From Syntrophorhabdaceae bacterium (GTDB lineage Bacteria; Desulfobacterota; Syntrophorhabdia; Syntrophorhabdales; Syntrophorhabdaceae): a DNA stretch of 64,000 bases. A model generated the notes under the pieces. It was not told where the DNA came from, did no database searches, and saw only the letters and a program-made list of their open reading frames with translations. This document shows, in pieces, positions 1 through 9,421 of the stretch (within the stretch, counting starts at the first letter, position 1; each line of letters begins with the position of its first letter). Made by a program: the position numbers and the translations under genes. The stretch lies in NCBI GenBank assembly GCA_028698615.1, contig JAQVWF010000001.1, forward strand, positions 1 to 64,000, in the 5' to 3' direction.

Positions 1-126
1 CCCATGGGGGTCTTCGAGAACAGGACCAGCATGGAGCGGATCCTGTATGCAGTCTTCCTCTATGAGAACATACGCTATGGGGTGCACTATGTTTTTGGCT
101 GCTGACACAAAATACTTGACGTTACC
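1..126 (+). mobile_element. right end of an IS256/mutator-like insertion sequence
   Basis: Frame 1 is open from base 1 to a TGA at 103-105, giving the last 34 residues of a protein that enters from outside the window. The start of this tail (MGVFENRTSMERILYAVF) resembles the C-terminus of mutator/IS256 transposases, where a GxFPN-like stretch precedes the end. Directly after the stop lies ACACAAAATACTTGACGTTA (106-125), which looks like the terminal inverted repeat of this IS family. The assignment is by eye; the left end and most of the transposase lie upstream of the window. Confidence 0.5.
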
Positions 127-1476
<1,350 letters not shown>

Positions 1477-1494
1477 AGGATTGAGGGATTATAG

Positions 1495-2061
1495 ATGAGA
1501 ACCTTTGCGGCCGCCATTGCCGTCATTGTCGCCTTTGCCGGTCTTGTGGTGTACGCACCCGCCTACCTTCTCTATGCCGATCCACCGCAGAAGGCGGATG
1601 CCGTCGTGCTCTTCCTGGGCAACGAATACAAGGAGCGCCGGGCGGAAGCCATACAGCTCATGGGCGAAGGATACGCATCCTATCTCGTTATACCCGCGTA
1701 CGGCAGGGTGGCTCAGGCGCACAACCATGGCGACGCGTCACGCAAGGTCGTCCCTTCGCGTCCTCCCCATTATCCTATTGTATACGAGGACACCCACATC
1801 GAGATCATCGAGGCAAAGAAACTGATGGACACGAGGGGCCTGTCGTCTGCCATATTTGTCAGTTCCCCTCACCATATGAGGCGAATCAAATTGATAACAG
1901 ACCGGGTGTTCCCCCGGGGCAGCTATCGGACCACATTCGTGCCGACCCGGTTTGAGAGGCGCAGCGATGGGTTGTGGTTCTTCCACGAATCAGAGATAAA
2001 AAAGGTGACCAGCGAGTATGGCAAGATCCTGTGGTTTTTCCTCTACAGGTGGATGAAGTAA
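1495..2061 (+). CDS. membrane-anchored DUF218 (YdcF/SanA-like) protein
   Basis: A 188-aa protein with one hydrophobic N-terminal segment (about residues 3-28), then a domain with the DUF218 features KADAVVLFLGN near the start and the later IFVSSPHHMRRI. DUF218 proteins (YdcF, SanA, ElyC) are linked to envelope integrity and polysaccharide metabolism, and biochemical roles are poorly defined. It follows galE by 18 bases on the same strand and probably shares its transcript, which fits an envelope role. The function of this member is unknown. Confidence 0.75.
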   Translation: MRTFAAAIAVIVAFAGLVVYAPAYLLYADPPQKADAVVLFLGNEYKERRAEAIQLMGEGYASYLVIPAYGRVAQAHNHGDASRKVVPSRPPHYPIVYEDTHIEIIEAKKLMDTRGLSSAIFVSSPHHMRRIKLITDRVFPRGSYRTTFVPTRFERRSDGLWFFHESEIKKVTSEYGKILWFFLYRWMK

Positions 2062-2601
2062 GGGGGCTGGCTTAACTTTCAGGTTTCAGGGCAAGGGCGA
2101 TCTTTGCTTTTACGTTAACTGCGACGGAGGCCGGAATCCTCTTGGTACGCAGGGCAAGGGCGTTTGGATTCCGACCTCCGTCGGGATAATTGTGATCAGC
2201 GATCTGGCGCCGGTGGGGCCGCGACGTCCCCCCTTCGTTCTTCTATCTTTCTCACGGGTCCGGCAAGGCTGGAGACGCTGCACCCAAATGTCGCGCTTAC
2301 GGTTTGCGAAGTTCTTTTCCCCCTTCTCCCCGCAGCATCGTTCCCTGCTTCCGTCGGGCGGTGGCGGGCACAGACCTTGAACGAGGCTCCGTTCTCTGTT
2401 TGATACTTTAAACTCTGAAGCCATGAGGACATCGTCGCCGCGCACCGCATTATAGTACAAGTGTACCCCTCTCCCGCCGGGCATGCTATAGGGATTTTCC
2501 TGATTTTCGGGGGTATTTTCCCCGAGATCCACCAGGCACCTCCGGGTTCTTTCGGGCACCCGATGCGCAAGGCCCAACTTCCTGGCCGATGAATCCCGTC
2601 C
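2062..2601. other. 540-bp convergent intergenic region
   Basis: Space between the end of the DUF218 gene (plus) and the end of the response-regulator gene (minus). It begins with a short GGTTTCA-type repeat (CTTTCAGGTTTCAGG, 2077-2091) and a REP-like palindrome (2122-2183). The rest shows open frames on both strands, but their translations are low-complexity and Arg/Pro-rich with no family signature, and I do not call them genes. A small RNA or a decayed gene could be here; nothing decisive is visible. Confidence 0.4.
2122..2183. repeat. REP-like palindromic repeat
   Basis: Two 18-base arms, CGACGGAGGCCGGAATCC at 2122-2139 and GGATTCCGACCTCCGTCG at 2166-2183, pair at 17 of 18 positions around a 26-base loop. 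The GGATTCCGACCTCCGTCGGGATAATTG type of sequence resembles dispersed palindromic elements common between genes in many proteobacteria. Only one copy lies in this window. Confidence 0.65.
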
Positions 2602-3252
2602 CTAGAGCGAGGTTATGCCTTCCCTGATCGCATACTTGGTCAATTCCGCGACACTGCGTGTCTGGAGCTTGTCCATGATCTGCTGCCTGTGGGACTCTAC
2701 CGTTTTCGCGCTCAGATTCAGGGTACAGGCTATCTGTTTCGTGGTCTTCCCCTCGGCCAGGAGCTGCAGGACCTCCCTCTCCCGCCGGGTAAGGATGCTG
2801 AAGGCGGTGGGTTGGTCGTTCCCGGGAAGGTTATGGAGATATTCCTTGACGACTATATCCGTGATCCTTGGGCTCAAATAGGACTGGCCCGTCATTACTG
2901 TGTGGACGGCGCTCACAAGCTCCTCGAAGGCGCTGTCCTTCAGGAGATACCCCGATGCCCCGGCTTTGAGCATTTCGAGGACAAACCTCCTGTCTGAATG
3001 CATCGACAGGGCAATGATCTTCACGCCCTTGTTCTCGGCCACGATTTGGCGGGTGGCATCGATGCCATTCATCTCGGGCATGCCTATATCCATGATGACG
3101 ATGTGCGGCAGAAGCTTGCGGGCCAGCTTTGTTGCCGTCACACCATCCTGTGCCTCGGCCGCCACCTCCATGTCGAGCTGTTTCTCAATGAGGGCCTTCA
3201 GGCCTTCCCGCATGATCTTGTGGTCATCTGCCACCACTATTCTAATCTTCAT
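2602..3252 (-). CDS. NarL/FixJ-family response regulator
   Basis: 216-aa DNA-binding response regulator. Residues 1-120 form a receiver domain with acidic residues near Asp9-Asp10, the phospho-acceptor Asp55 in VIMDIGMPEMNG and a conserved Lys near 105. Residues about 150-212 form a LuxR-type helix-turn-helix (LTRREREVLQLLAEGKTTKQIA). The start is supported by an AAAGG box six bases upstream. It lies 9 bp after the histidine kinase gene, so the two form a cognate pair. The target genes and the signal are not visible from sequence. Confidence 0.92.
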   Translation of the reverse strand: MKIRIVVADDHKIMREGLKALIEKQLDMEVAAEAQDGVTATKLARKLLPHIVIMDIGMPEMNGIDATRQIVAENKGVKIIALSMHSDRRFVLEMLKAGASGYLLKDSAFEELVSAVHTVMTGQSYLSPRITDIVVKEYLHNLPGNDQPTAFSILTRREREVLQLLAEGKTTKQIACTLNLSAKTVESHRQQIMDKLQTRSVAELTKYAIREGITSL

Positions 3253-3261
3253 AAAAAACCT

Positions 3262-5304
3262 TTAATCTTCCTGTTCCGCCTTGAGCGGCGCCATCAGTAT
3301 TATCCGCGCCCCTCTGCCGACCTGCGAGCGCGCTTCCATGTGGCCACCCAGCGAATGGAGGCGCTCGCGGATGCTGAATAGCCCGAAGCCCCGAGACTCC
3401 GCTATATGATAGCTGTGGTTGGAGGTGTTGAAGCCCGTCCCGTCGTCTGCGACGTGGATGGATATGCTCTCGTCCACCCTGCGCACCGTTACCTTCACGC
3501 AGGTCGCCCTGGCGTGCTTAACGACATTGACGAGGAGTTCCCGTACCGCCGTGAAGAGAAGGACTCGTATCTCGTCCCGTATCGGCTTGTCTATGCCGTC
3601 ATTTTCGAATTCCCGGTGGATCGAGTTGTGCTCCTCCACCTGCTCCGTGAGCCATTCAAGCGCCGCCTCGAGACCCAGGTCATAGAGTATGGGCGGGCTC
3701 AGTTCGAAGATCAGGGAACGGCTGAACTGGATGGCCTGGCCGATGTGGTCGCGTATCTCGTCTATCTCCCGCTCGACAGCTTTGTCCTGAACGGCGCTTT
3801 CGATCCATCCCAGCCTCATTTTGGCCGTCGCGAGCAATTGGCCGATGTGGTCGTGGAGGAGGTTCGATATCCTTCTACGCTCGCGCTCCTCGGCCAGGGA
3901 GAGTTCGGAGGCCAGCGACCGCAGCTGACGCTGATATTGGTCCAACCTCTCCTCTGCCTGCTTCTGTTCGCTGATGTCCTCAACGGTGCCTTCATAATAG
4001 AGGGTCCGCCCGCTGGCATCGCGTATCGCCCTTGCATTCTCCCGCACGTATATGCTTGAACCGCCGCGCATTTTCCATTTTGCCTCGAACCCGCGGACCC
4101 GACCTTCCCCCTCCAGTCGGTCTTTTATCCTTGTGCTAAGGTACGTGGGCTCGCAGGTCTTCTTGCGGGACTTCGCGGCGGCAAACTCATCGAATGAGGA
4201 ATAACCCATCATGCGGATCAGGGTCGGGTTCGCCATAAGAATCAGCCCCCGGGGGTCAGTCCGATATATACCCATGGGTGAGTTCTCAAACAGGTTCTTG
4301 TACCGCTCGGCCCCCCTTCTGAGCATATCCTCGACCTGCTGGCGCCTTTTCAGTTCCTGAACAAGGCGCGTATTGGCCTCCGTAAGCTCGCTCGTGCGCT
4401 CCACCACCCGCCGCTCCAGTTCCTTCTTTGATCTTTTCAGCACATCCTCGGCGAGCTTGCGCTCCGTAATATCGTTGTCGATCTGCAGCACCGCGGCAGG
4501 CCTGCCCTTCTTGTCCCTTCTAAGCTTCCATTTGCTTTCCACCACGATCCGCCTGCCATCCTTCGTACGATGAACAAGCTCTCCCTCCCATCTTCCTTCG
4601 GCAAGGAGGGTTTTCCTGATTGTTTTTAGCGGTTGCGGATACCGTGTCTTCAAGAGAACTGATAGGGGCCGCTCCCGGGCCTCCTCAAAGGAAAATCCAA
4701 AACGGTTTGCCGCGCCCCTGTTCCAGGAAAGAATGTGGTTCTTCGCGTCACGAACGATGATTGCGTCTTCCGCGATATCGATAATCTCCGCCTGCTCGCG
4801 GAGCATCCTTGCCTGCCGCTCAAGCTCATGCTGCGCTCTCAGCCTTTCCGTCACGTCTCGGACATTCACCATGATGAACTGTTCGCTCCTGTGGCTGATG
4901 AGCGAAGAGGTGATCTCCACATCGATGAAGGTGCCGTCCTTTCTCCTGTACTGCCTCAATCCCGACACGATCTCCGATTGTTGAAGAACACTCCGGACGT
5001 TCTCGACAATCTCTTTTTTCCTCATGACCACGATATCGGGTAACGCAAGGCGGGTCATCTCCTCCTCTCGAAATCCGGTGATCTTCAGAAAGCTGGCGTT
5101 CGCCTCGAGGATCTTAAGCGTGCGGGGATTGAAAAGGAACACACCATCTGACGAATGCCTGACGAGCAGGCGATACCGTGCCTCGCTGTCTTCCAGCGCC
5201 GCCTTGACATCTTGAATTTCGCCGAGGGAGGTTGCCTGCCCGGCCGCAACCTTCGCCGGTGCACGCGCCTTTCCGTTTTGCCTCGTTATCTTTGGGCTCT
5301 TCAT
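3262..5304 (-). CDS. multi-PAS sensor histidine kinase (HisKA_3 type)
   Basis: 680-aa kinase, partner of the adjacent NarL-type regulator. Three PAS domains are visible in order: about 40-150 (SEARYRLLVRHSSDGVF), about 170-290 (AEDAIIVRDAKNHILSWN) and about 335-450 (YKNLFENSPMGIYRTD), each followed by a PAC-like segment. A HisKA_3 dimerisation helix with the phospho-accepting His (RRRISNLLHDHIGQ) follows, then an HATPase domain with VADDGTGFN. No transmembrane helix is evident, so it is probably a soluble sensor of an internal signal. The ribosome-binding site at 5304 is weak (GGTAAG) and the start is less certain than the domains. Confidence 0.9.
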   Translation of the reverse strand: MKSPKITRQNGKARAPAKVAAGQATSLGEIQDVKAALEDSEARYRLLVRHSSDGVFLFNPRTLKILEANASFLKITGFREEEMTRLALPDIVVMRKKEIVENVRSVLQQSEIVSGLRQYRRKDGTFIDVEITSSLISHRSEQFIMVNVRDVTERLRAQHELERQARMLREQAEIIDIAEDAIIVRDAKNHILSWNRGAANRFGFSFEEARERPLSVLLKTRYPQPLKTIRKTLLAEGRWEGELVHRTKDGRRIVVESKWKLRRDKKGRPAAVLQIDNDITERKLAEDVLKRSKKELERRVVERTSELTEANTRLVQELKRRQQVEDMLRRGAERYKNLFENSPMGIYRTDPRGLILMANPTLIRMMGYSSFDEFAAAKSRKKTCEPTYLSTRIKDRLEGEGRVRGFEAKWKMRGGSSIYVRENARAIRDASGRTLYYEGTVEDISEQKQAEERLDQYQRQLRSLASELSLAEERERRRISNLLHDHIGQLLATAKMRLGWIESAVQDKAVEREIDEIRDHIGQAIQFSRSLIFELSPPILYDLGLEAALEWLTEQVEEHNSIHREFENDGIDKPIRDEIRVLLFTAVRELLVNVVKHARATCVKVTVRRVDESISIHVADDGTGFNTSNHSYHIAESRGFGLFSIRERLHSLGGHMEARSQVGRGARIILMAPLKAEQED

Positions 5305-5410
5305 GTCTTACCAGCACCCGACCGATGGCGACCATTTCATGTGCCGGGCGCCAGGTTCCGGAATACGGCAGGCCAACTGGGTGCTCTGCCGCCCCGAGGG
5401 GTCTTTTGGG

Positions 5411-5426
5411 TGTTTCACGTGGAACA
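5411..5426. promoter_or_regulatory. parS-type ParB-binding site
   Basis: TGTTTCACGTGGAACA. Its reverse complement, TGTTCCACGTGAAACA, matches the accepted parS consensus TGTTNCACGTGAAACA at every defined position. It overlaps the stop codon of the flavodoxin-like gene. parS sites cluster near chromosome origins, and this one lies about 19 kb from dnaA. parA and parB are not in the window. Confidence 0.8.
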
Positions 5427-5915
5427 TCGCGTTCCTTGCTTTATTGCTAACACCAGGCTTGCCACTCTCTTCCCGAGTTTCCCGGCATTTTCCACCGCCT
5501 TCTCGTCCGGCGCGCCCGTGCACGATACACCATAGTGCCCTGTTGCATCAAGGGGATCCCCCACCACGATCATGCCGTAAATGAGCAGGGCCTGAATTAT
5601 CGACATCATGGTTGTTTCCTTCCCGCCCGAGAGGTCCCCCGACGTGGCGAACGCAGCCCCTATTTTGTCGGCCATCTGCTTTCGTACGGGGACGAATTTG
5701 TCGAAAACCCCTTTCAATTCGGCCGCCATGCTGCCGAAATAGACCGGCGAACCCGCTATCACGCCGTCGGCCCGTTGGAAATCCTCCTTGGTGACCTCTC
5801 CCGTGTCCTTCGTGGTGCAGGCGACACCTTCGACGGATTCGACACCGGCGGCAATGGCCTGCGCCAGCTTCTTCGTATTCCCCGACCTTGAATGATAGAC
5901 TACCAAGACTTCCAT
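5415..5915 (-). CDS. flavodoxin-family protein
   Basis: 166-aa protein of the flavodoxin / NADPH-dependent FMN reductase (WrbA-like) type. The N-terminus MEVLVVYHSRSGNTKKLAQA is the FMN-phosphate-binding loop, and the later GSPVYFGSMAAELKGVFDKF and TSGDLSGGKETTMM are typical of this group. The start at 5915 is chosen over an upstream ATG because AAAGGAGG lies just before it and the flavodoxin motif begins there. An intergenic repeat of the GGTCATTG family sits immediately upstream. Likely an electron carrier or quinone/flavin reductase in the cytoplasm. Confidence 0.8.
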   Translation of the reverse strand: MEVLVVYHSRSGNTKKLAQAIAAGVESVEGVACTTKDTGEVTKEDFQRADGVIAGSPVYFGSMAAELKGVFDKFVPVRKQMADKIGAAFATSGDLSGGKETTMMSIIQALLIYGMIVVGDPLDATGHYGVSCTGAPDEKAVENAGKLGKRVASLVLAIKQGTRCST

Positions 5916-5929
5916 AAAACCTCCTTTAG

Positions 5930-6075
5930 AAGACAATGACCAACAGTGTGGCGGCAACGTCAGACGGACCGTTCGTCTCCGTCCAGTTATTCTCTTTGGG
6001 GTTATTGGTCATTTTCTTCTCATCTGGTGATCCTAATTTGGTTATTGGTCGTTTGCTGCTCATCAGGAGGAATCC
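5930..6075. repeat. GGTTATTGGTCATT-family intergenic repeat
   Basis: The space between the flavodoxin-like gene and the 111-aa hypothetical gene contains GGTTATTGGTCATT (6000-6013), a second GGTTATTGGTC (6041-6051) and an opposing AATGACCAA (5935-5943). Similar sequences occur at 20383-20413, 53698-53792 and 56248-56412. Seen directly by inspection; family-wide copy number is unknown. Confidence 0.6.
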
Positions 6076-6094
6076 TTTCCGGGCGAGCGCCGCT

Positions 6095-6430
6095 TCATGG
6101 CACGTTGAAGTCGCTGACAAGCGTTGTGGTCGATCCCCTCTTTTCCCAGACAAACCTTTCCGGGCGAGAATCGATATCCTCCGATATCCTTCCCCTTCCG
6201 AACCGCCCGAAGAGCTCTTCCTTCATGAGAAGATAGTCAGGAAAAGAGTCCACTCTATGCGTCACTGATGTCAGCCTGCCTGCGACAAAACCGAACTCCA
6301 TGGCCGCAAGGCGCCCTGCCGAAGGAAAGATCGTCTCCCGCGCCAGCCATCCGGCCCCTTGGTATGCCCCTCCTCCTGCTGCTCCAAAGGCAAGGAAAAG
6401 CATGGGGAGGATCATCGAGGCACCCGACAT
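6095..6430 (-). CDS. hypothetical protein with hydrophobic N-terminus
   Basis: Predicted 111-aa protein, not recognised. Residues about 5-28 (MILPMLFLAFGAAGGGAYQG) form a hydrophobic, Gly/Ala-rich segment that could be a signal anchor or an uncleaved signal; the rest is polar and charged. The ATG at 6430 lies 17 bases after the hpt stop codon on the same strand, which suggests co-transcription. The ribosome-binding site is weak, so the start is uncertain, and the gene itself rests mainly on context and reading-frame length. Confidence 0.45.
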   Translation of the reverse strand: MSGASMILPMLFLAFGAAGGGAYQGAGWLARETIFPSAGRLAAMEFGFVAGRLTSVTHRVDSFPDYLLMKEELFGRFGRGRISEDIDSRPERFVWEKRGSTTTLVSDFNVP

Positions 6431-6447
6431 AACGGCATATCGCCTGC

Positions 6448-6972
6448 TTACTCGGCATCCTCCTCCACGACTACGCAAATCTCCGGGCAATTTCTGTATT
6501 TTTCCGCGTAGTCTATGCCATAACCGACGACGAAGCCGTCCTCGATGGTAAAACCCACATAGTCTCCCTCAATCTCCACCTCTCTCCTGCACCTTTTGTC
6601 GATGAGGGCGCAGATCTTGAGGGATTTTGGCTTCCTGTCGCCAAGGAGGCTGCGTACGTGTGTCAGGGTAAGACCGGAATCTATGATGTCCTCGACAATA
6701 ATGACGTTCTTGTCCTCAATGTCCTCCTCGAGGTCCTTGAGCACGTTAATCCTGCCGTTGGTCCTCATCGCGTTGCCGTATGAGGACACGCGCATGAAGT
6801 CTATCCTTGACGGATTCCTTATATAACGCACAAGGTCCGATGTGAACACAAAGGAGCCTTTCAGGAGACAAACAAAGGTGATTTCCTCGCCCTTGAAATC
6901 CTTTTCTATCTGTCTCGCAAGCCCTTTTACCGTTTTCGCTATATCCTGCTTCGAAAAGAGTCTTTTCAGCAT
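6448..6972 (-). CDS. hpt: hypoxanthine phosphoribosyltransferase
   Basis: 174-aa purine salvage enzyme joining hypoxanthine or guanine to PRPP to give IMP or GMP. The PRPP-binding motif IIVEDIIDSGLTL is at about residues 91-103, and CLLKGSFVFTSDLVR at about 35-49 is the typical early loop; FVVGYGIDYAEKYRN near the end is characteristic of Hpt. Length matches the family. It lies between the UlaG-like hydrolase gene (21 bp upstream) and a small hypothetical gene, all on the minus strand, probably one operon. Confidence 0.93.
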   Translation of the reverse strand: MLKRLFSKQDIAKTVKGLARQIEKDFKGEEITFVCLLKGSFVFTSDLVRYIRNPSRIDFMRVSSYGNAMRTNGRINVLKDLEEDIEDKNVIIVEDIIDSGLTLTHVRSLLGDRKPKSLKICALIDKRCRREVEIEGDYVGFTIEDGFVVGYGIDYAEKYRNCPEICVVVEEDAE

Positions 6973-6993
6973 GTGCCGTCCCCCGTCCCGCCG

Positions 6994-7650
6994 CTAAAGC
7001 GCGTAGTTCAATACAACTATCTCGGCCTCGCCGGGCAGGGTAAGTTTCGAGAACTCCACCTCCGTTCCGCCCGCAACCCTGACCCTCTCCTTGCCTCTCG
7101 TAAAGTCTTCCACGGGGGTTATGGGGAAATCGCATTTTTCCGTCTTGAAGTGCATCGGTATGGTGACGCGCGGCCCCAGGCTATCGACTACTTGCGTCGC
7201 CTCCGAGGCGTCTATCGTGAAGAAACCGCCCACAGGAAGCAGCAGTATGTCGACAGCCCCTATCTCCCTTACGCCGGCCGCCTCGAGGGTGTGACCCAGA
7301 TCTCCCGCATGACACACCTTCAGGTCGTCGGCCTCGATGATAAAAATCAGGTTACTTCCCCGCTGGCTTCCCCTCGAACCGTCGTGATAGCTCGGAACGG
7401 CCCGTATTCTCACTCCTTTTTCCTCGTAGGTTCCTGCCTTGTTAATGTACCTGAAGTGTCCCTTTATGTCCTTCGTGTAATTATGATCATCGTGGTCATG
7501 GCTCGAGAGCACAATATCCGCCTCATCGGTGATCTTCCCGTACCTCAGGTCCCCTCCGAATGCGCCAGACTGGTACGGGTCGGTTATGATCTTTACGCCC
7601 TTCGCCGTCGTTATGAGAAATGCCGAATGGCCGTACCATTTAACCCTCAT
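6994..7650 (-). CDS. UPF0173-type metallo-beta-lactamase-fold hydrolase
   Basis: 218-aa protein of the UlaG-like branch of the metallo-beta-lactamase fold. It starts MRVKWYGHSAFLI, then has the metal-binding motif SSHDHDDHNY (HxHxDH) at about residue 50 and further ligands in CHAGDLGHT and IPMHFKTEKC. Such proteins bind two metals and hydrolyse phosphoester or ester bonds, and the substrate is unknown. It is the first gene of the minus-strand run with hpt; a good sigma-70-like promoter lies upstream at 7672-7701. Confidence 0.88.
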   Translation of the reverse strand: MRVKWYGHSAFLITTAKGVKIITDPYQSGAFGGDLRYGKITDEADIVLSSHDHDDHNYTKDIKGHFRYINKAGTYEEKGVRIRAVPSYHDGSRGSQRGSNLIFIIEADDLKVCHAGDLGHTLEAAGVREIGAVDILLLPVGGFFTIDASEATQVVDSLGPRVTIPMHFKTEKCDFPITPVEDFTRGKERVRVAGGTEVEFSKLTLPGEAEIVVLNYAL

Positions 7651-7671
7651 CGCATCCTCCTTTTTTCCTTT

Positions 7672-7701
7672 ATATTACAACTAGTTTTACCTCACTGTCA
7701 A
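7672..7701 (-). promoter_or_regulatory. sigma-70-like promoter for the UlaG-like gene
   Basis: On the minus strand TTGACA (7701-7696) is followed after 18 bases by TAATAT (7677-7672), about 22 bases before the start codon. The -35 is perfect and the -10 matches at four of six positions. A GGAGG ribosome-binding site follows. Confidence 0.6.
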
Positions 7702-7956
7702 GAAGCCGGGGAACAGGAACCGCGACCAATGGCCAGACCGCGACGGCCTGCGGCCCCGAATACAAGGACCGGAAACCCTTGCAATCGGGACAAGGAATTG
7801 TAACAATAGAAAAGCCTTGAGTTTTAGGTTTCACGCCTCAGGTTGGAAACAAGCCCAATGTTTTTTCCGCCTTTGCTGAAACCCGGCCGAGGCAGTAACG
7901 CCGGCGCCTTCCTTGAGGCCTGAGGCCTGAGGCCTCAAACCTTCTTTGGAGCTCTT
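7702..7956. other. intergenic stretch with heptamer repeats
   Basis: Divergent space between the two metallo-beta-lactamase-fold genes. It holds AGGTTTCACGCCTCAGGTT at about 7826-7844 and three exact tandem copies of TGAGGCC at 7914-7934, shortly before the plus-strand gene at 7957. No gene is supported; open frames here do not resemble proteins. Confidence 0.5.
7914..7934. repeat. TGAGGCC heptamer, three tandem copies
   Basis: Three perfect 7-base units run head to tail at 7914-7920, 7921-7927 and 7928-7934. Related heptamers (GGTTCCA and GGTTTCA) flank the other end of the same gene at 8642-8676. Confidence 0.8.
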
Positions 7957-8637
7957 ATGGGACCAAAAAAGATACATAGCGGCATCTATCTTGTCGCCAG
8001 TTCCGACATCACCGATGGCAAGGATTGCTGCGTCTATCTTCTCGATCTTGGCGAGCTCGTGCTCATCGATGCGGGAGCCGGGACGAGCGCAGACGCGATA
8101 GTGCGCAACATCGAGAGCCTCGGCTTCGACGCATCCCGGCTTTCGACGATCATCCTGACGCACTGCCACATCGACCACGTCGGTGGAGCGGCCGCCTTGA
8201 GGGAACGCACCGGCGCGAGGATCGTCATGCACGAGCTCGATGCCGGACCTGTGGAGGCCGGCGATCAGAGGATGACCGCCGCCCACTGGTATGGGGTCAG
8301 GTTTCAACCGCTGCCGGTGGACCTCACGTTCTGCGCGTCCCGGCATGTTATTGCCATCGGAGGCCATGACATCGTCCTTCTCCACACACCCGGCCACACC
8401 CCAGGCTCGACGTCGGTCTATCTTGACAAGGACGGCAAACGCATTCTCTTCGGCCAGGACATACACGGCCCCTTCCTCGCCGATTTCGGGGCCGACATGA
8501 CACAGTGGCAGCGATCCATGGAGCACCTTCTTGCTCTCAAGGCCGATGTCCTTTGCGAGGGCCACTTCGGCATCTATCAGCCCGGGAACAAGGTTGCGGC
8601 CTATATAGAGCGCTATCTCGAGGAATATGGGGAATAG
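7957..8637 (+). CDS. metallo-beta-lactamase-fold hydrolase (glyoxalase II-like)
   Basis: 226-aa protein with the core zinc motif THCHIDHVGG (HxHxDH) near residue 70, a second ligand region HTPGHTPGS near 147, an Asp in FGQDIHGPF and a final CEGHFG. This is the general hydrolase group that includes glyoxalase II and thioesterase-like enzymes, and the substrate cannot be told. The gene is monocistronic-looking and bracketed on both sides by tandem heptamer repeats. The TTGGAGC box before the ATG is a modest ribosome-binding site. Confidence 0.85.
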   Translation: MGPKKIHSGIYLVASSDITDGKDCCVYLLDLGELVLIDAGAGTSADAIVRNIESLGFDASRLSTIILTHCHIDHVGGAAALRERTGARIVMHELDAGPVEAGDQRMTAAHWYGVRFQPLPVDLTFCASRHVIAIGGHDIVLLHTPGHTPGSTSVYLDKDGKRILFGQDIHGPFLADFGADMTQWQRSMEHLLALKADVLCEGHFGIYQPGNKVAAYIERYLEEYGE

Positions 8638-8641
8638 AAGC

Positions 8642-8676
8642 GGTTCCAGGTTCCAGGCTTCAGGTTTCAGGTTCGG
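8642..8676. repeat. GGTTYCA heptamer tandem repeat, five units
   Basis: Units at 8642 GGTTCCA, 8649 GGTTCCA, 8656 GGCTTCA, 8663 GGTTTCA and 8670 GGTTCGG run in exact 7-base phase directly after the hydrolase stop codon. Shorter runs of the same motif occur at 2077-2091 and 54296-54309, each right after a gene end. Confidence 0.8.
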
Positions 8677-8758
8677 CGCCCTGCCGGCGTTACCACGCCT
8701 TGCCGCGCGCAGGCCGAGCGGGGTAGCCCGCGCGGGTCGGCGGACAGCGTCGGTGGGA

Positions 8759-9277
8759 GTGGACAGCAATATCTCATCGTTTCAAGGCAGGACTCCCGTA
8801 ATCCATGATACCGCGTTCATTGATGCGTCTGCCCGCGTTGTCGGGGACGTTCTTGTCGGGGACGGCGTCAGCATCTGGCCTATGGCCGTCTTAAGGGCCG
8901 ATGAGGCCAGGACGGTCATTGGAAGCGGCTCCGCCCTTCTCGACATGTCCCTCGTAGAATCGCCCGAGGGGTCTCCCACCACCGTCGGGGAGGGATCCAT
9001 CATCAGCCACGGGGCCATCATACATGGGGCTCGCATTGGTTCCGGCGTCCTCGTTGGCGCCGGCGCCATAGTCCTCGACGACGTCGTCGTCGGGGAGGGA
9101 TCCATCATCGCAGCCGGAACCATCGTCACCCCCCGGACGATCATACCCCCCAACTCCCTGGTCCTCGGGTCACCGGGCAAGGTCCTTCGGCAGACAACCT
9201 TCGATGAGAGGGAAGGCACACGAAAACAGGCCGGCGGCCTCTATCGCAAATCGAGGACGTATCTCACCGGGGAATGA
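8759..9277 (+). CDS. gamma-carbonic-anhydrase-like hexapeptide-repeat protein
   Basis: About 172 aa, a left-handed beta-helix of the gamma-CA/YrdA family: FQGRTPVIHDTAFIDA at the start, SIWPMAVLRAD, then ISHGAIIHGARIG and many hexapeptide turns. No ATG is suitable; a GTG at 8759 (or 8753) gives the family N-terminus, so the start is approximate. Two of the three usual zinc His residues are present (SHGAIIHG). The first appears replaced by Glu in LVES, and the catalytic Gln and Arg-Gly-Asp positions also differ, so carbonic anhydrase activity is doubtful. It may act as a structural or acyl-transfer relative. Confidence 0.75.
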   Translation: MDSNISSFQGRTPVIHDTAFIDASARVVGDVLVGDGVSIWPMAVLRADEARTVIGSGSALLDMSLVESPEGSPTTVGEGSIISHGAIIHGARIGSGVLVGAGAIVLDDVVVGEGSIIAAGTIVTPRTIIPPNSLVLGSPGKVLRQTTFDEREGTRKQAGGLYRKSRTYLTGE

Positions 9278-9421
9278 TGACGCAGGTTTCAAATGCAAAC
9301 AATCCCGACGGTTGCTTGTCAATGCAATTCGTCAGTGTCACGTGAACGAGCAAGAACCTTCAACGCGTGGTTGTTCGTCTTCTGTCATACTGGCGGGGAG
9401 CGGCTGCACGCACAACCCCCT

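Noticed and set aside
2110-2577. 155-codon minus-strand frame in the convergent gap
   Set aside because: Part of it is just the translated REP-like palindrome (PTEVGIQ), and the rest is low-complexity.
9336-9350. Third parS-like site (TGTCACGTGAACG)
   Set aside because: Only the CACGTG core and a few bases match; the TGTTT half is missing. Other CACGTG hexamers in genes were rejected likewise.
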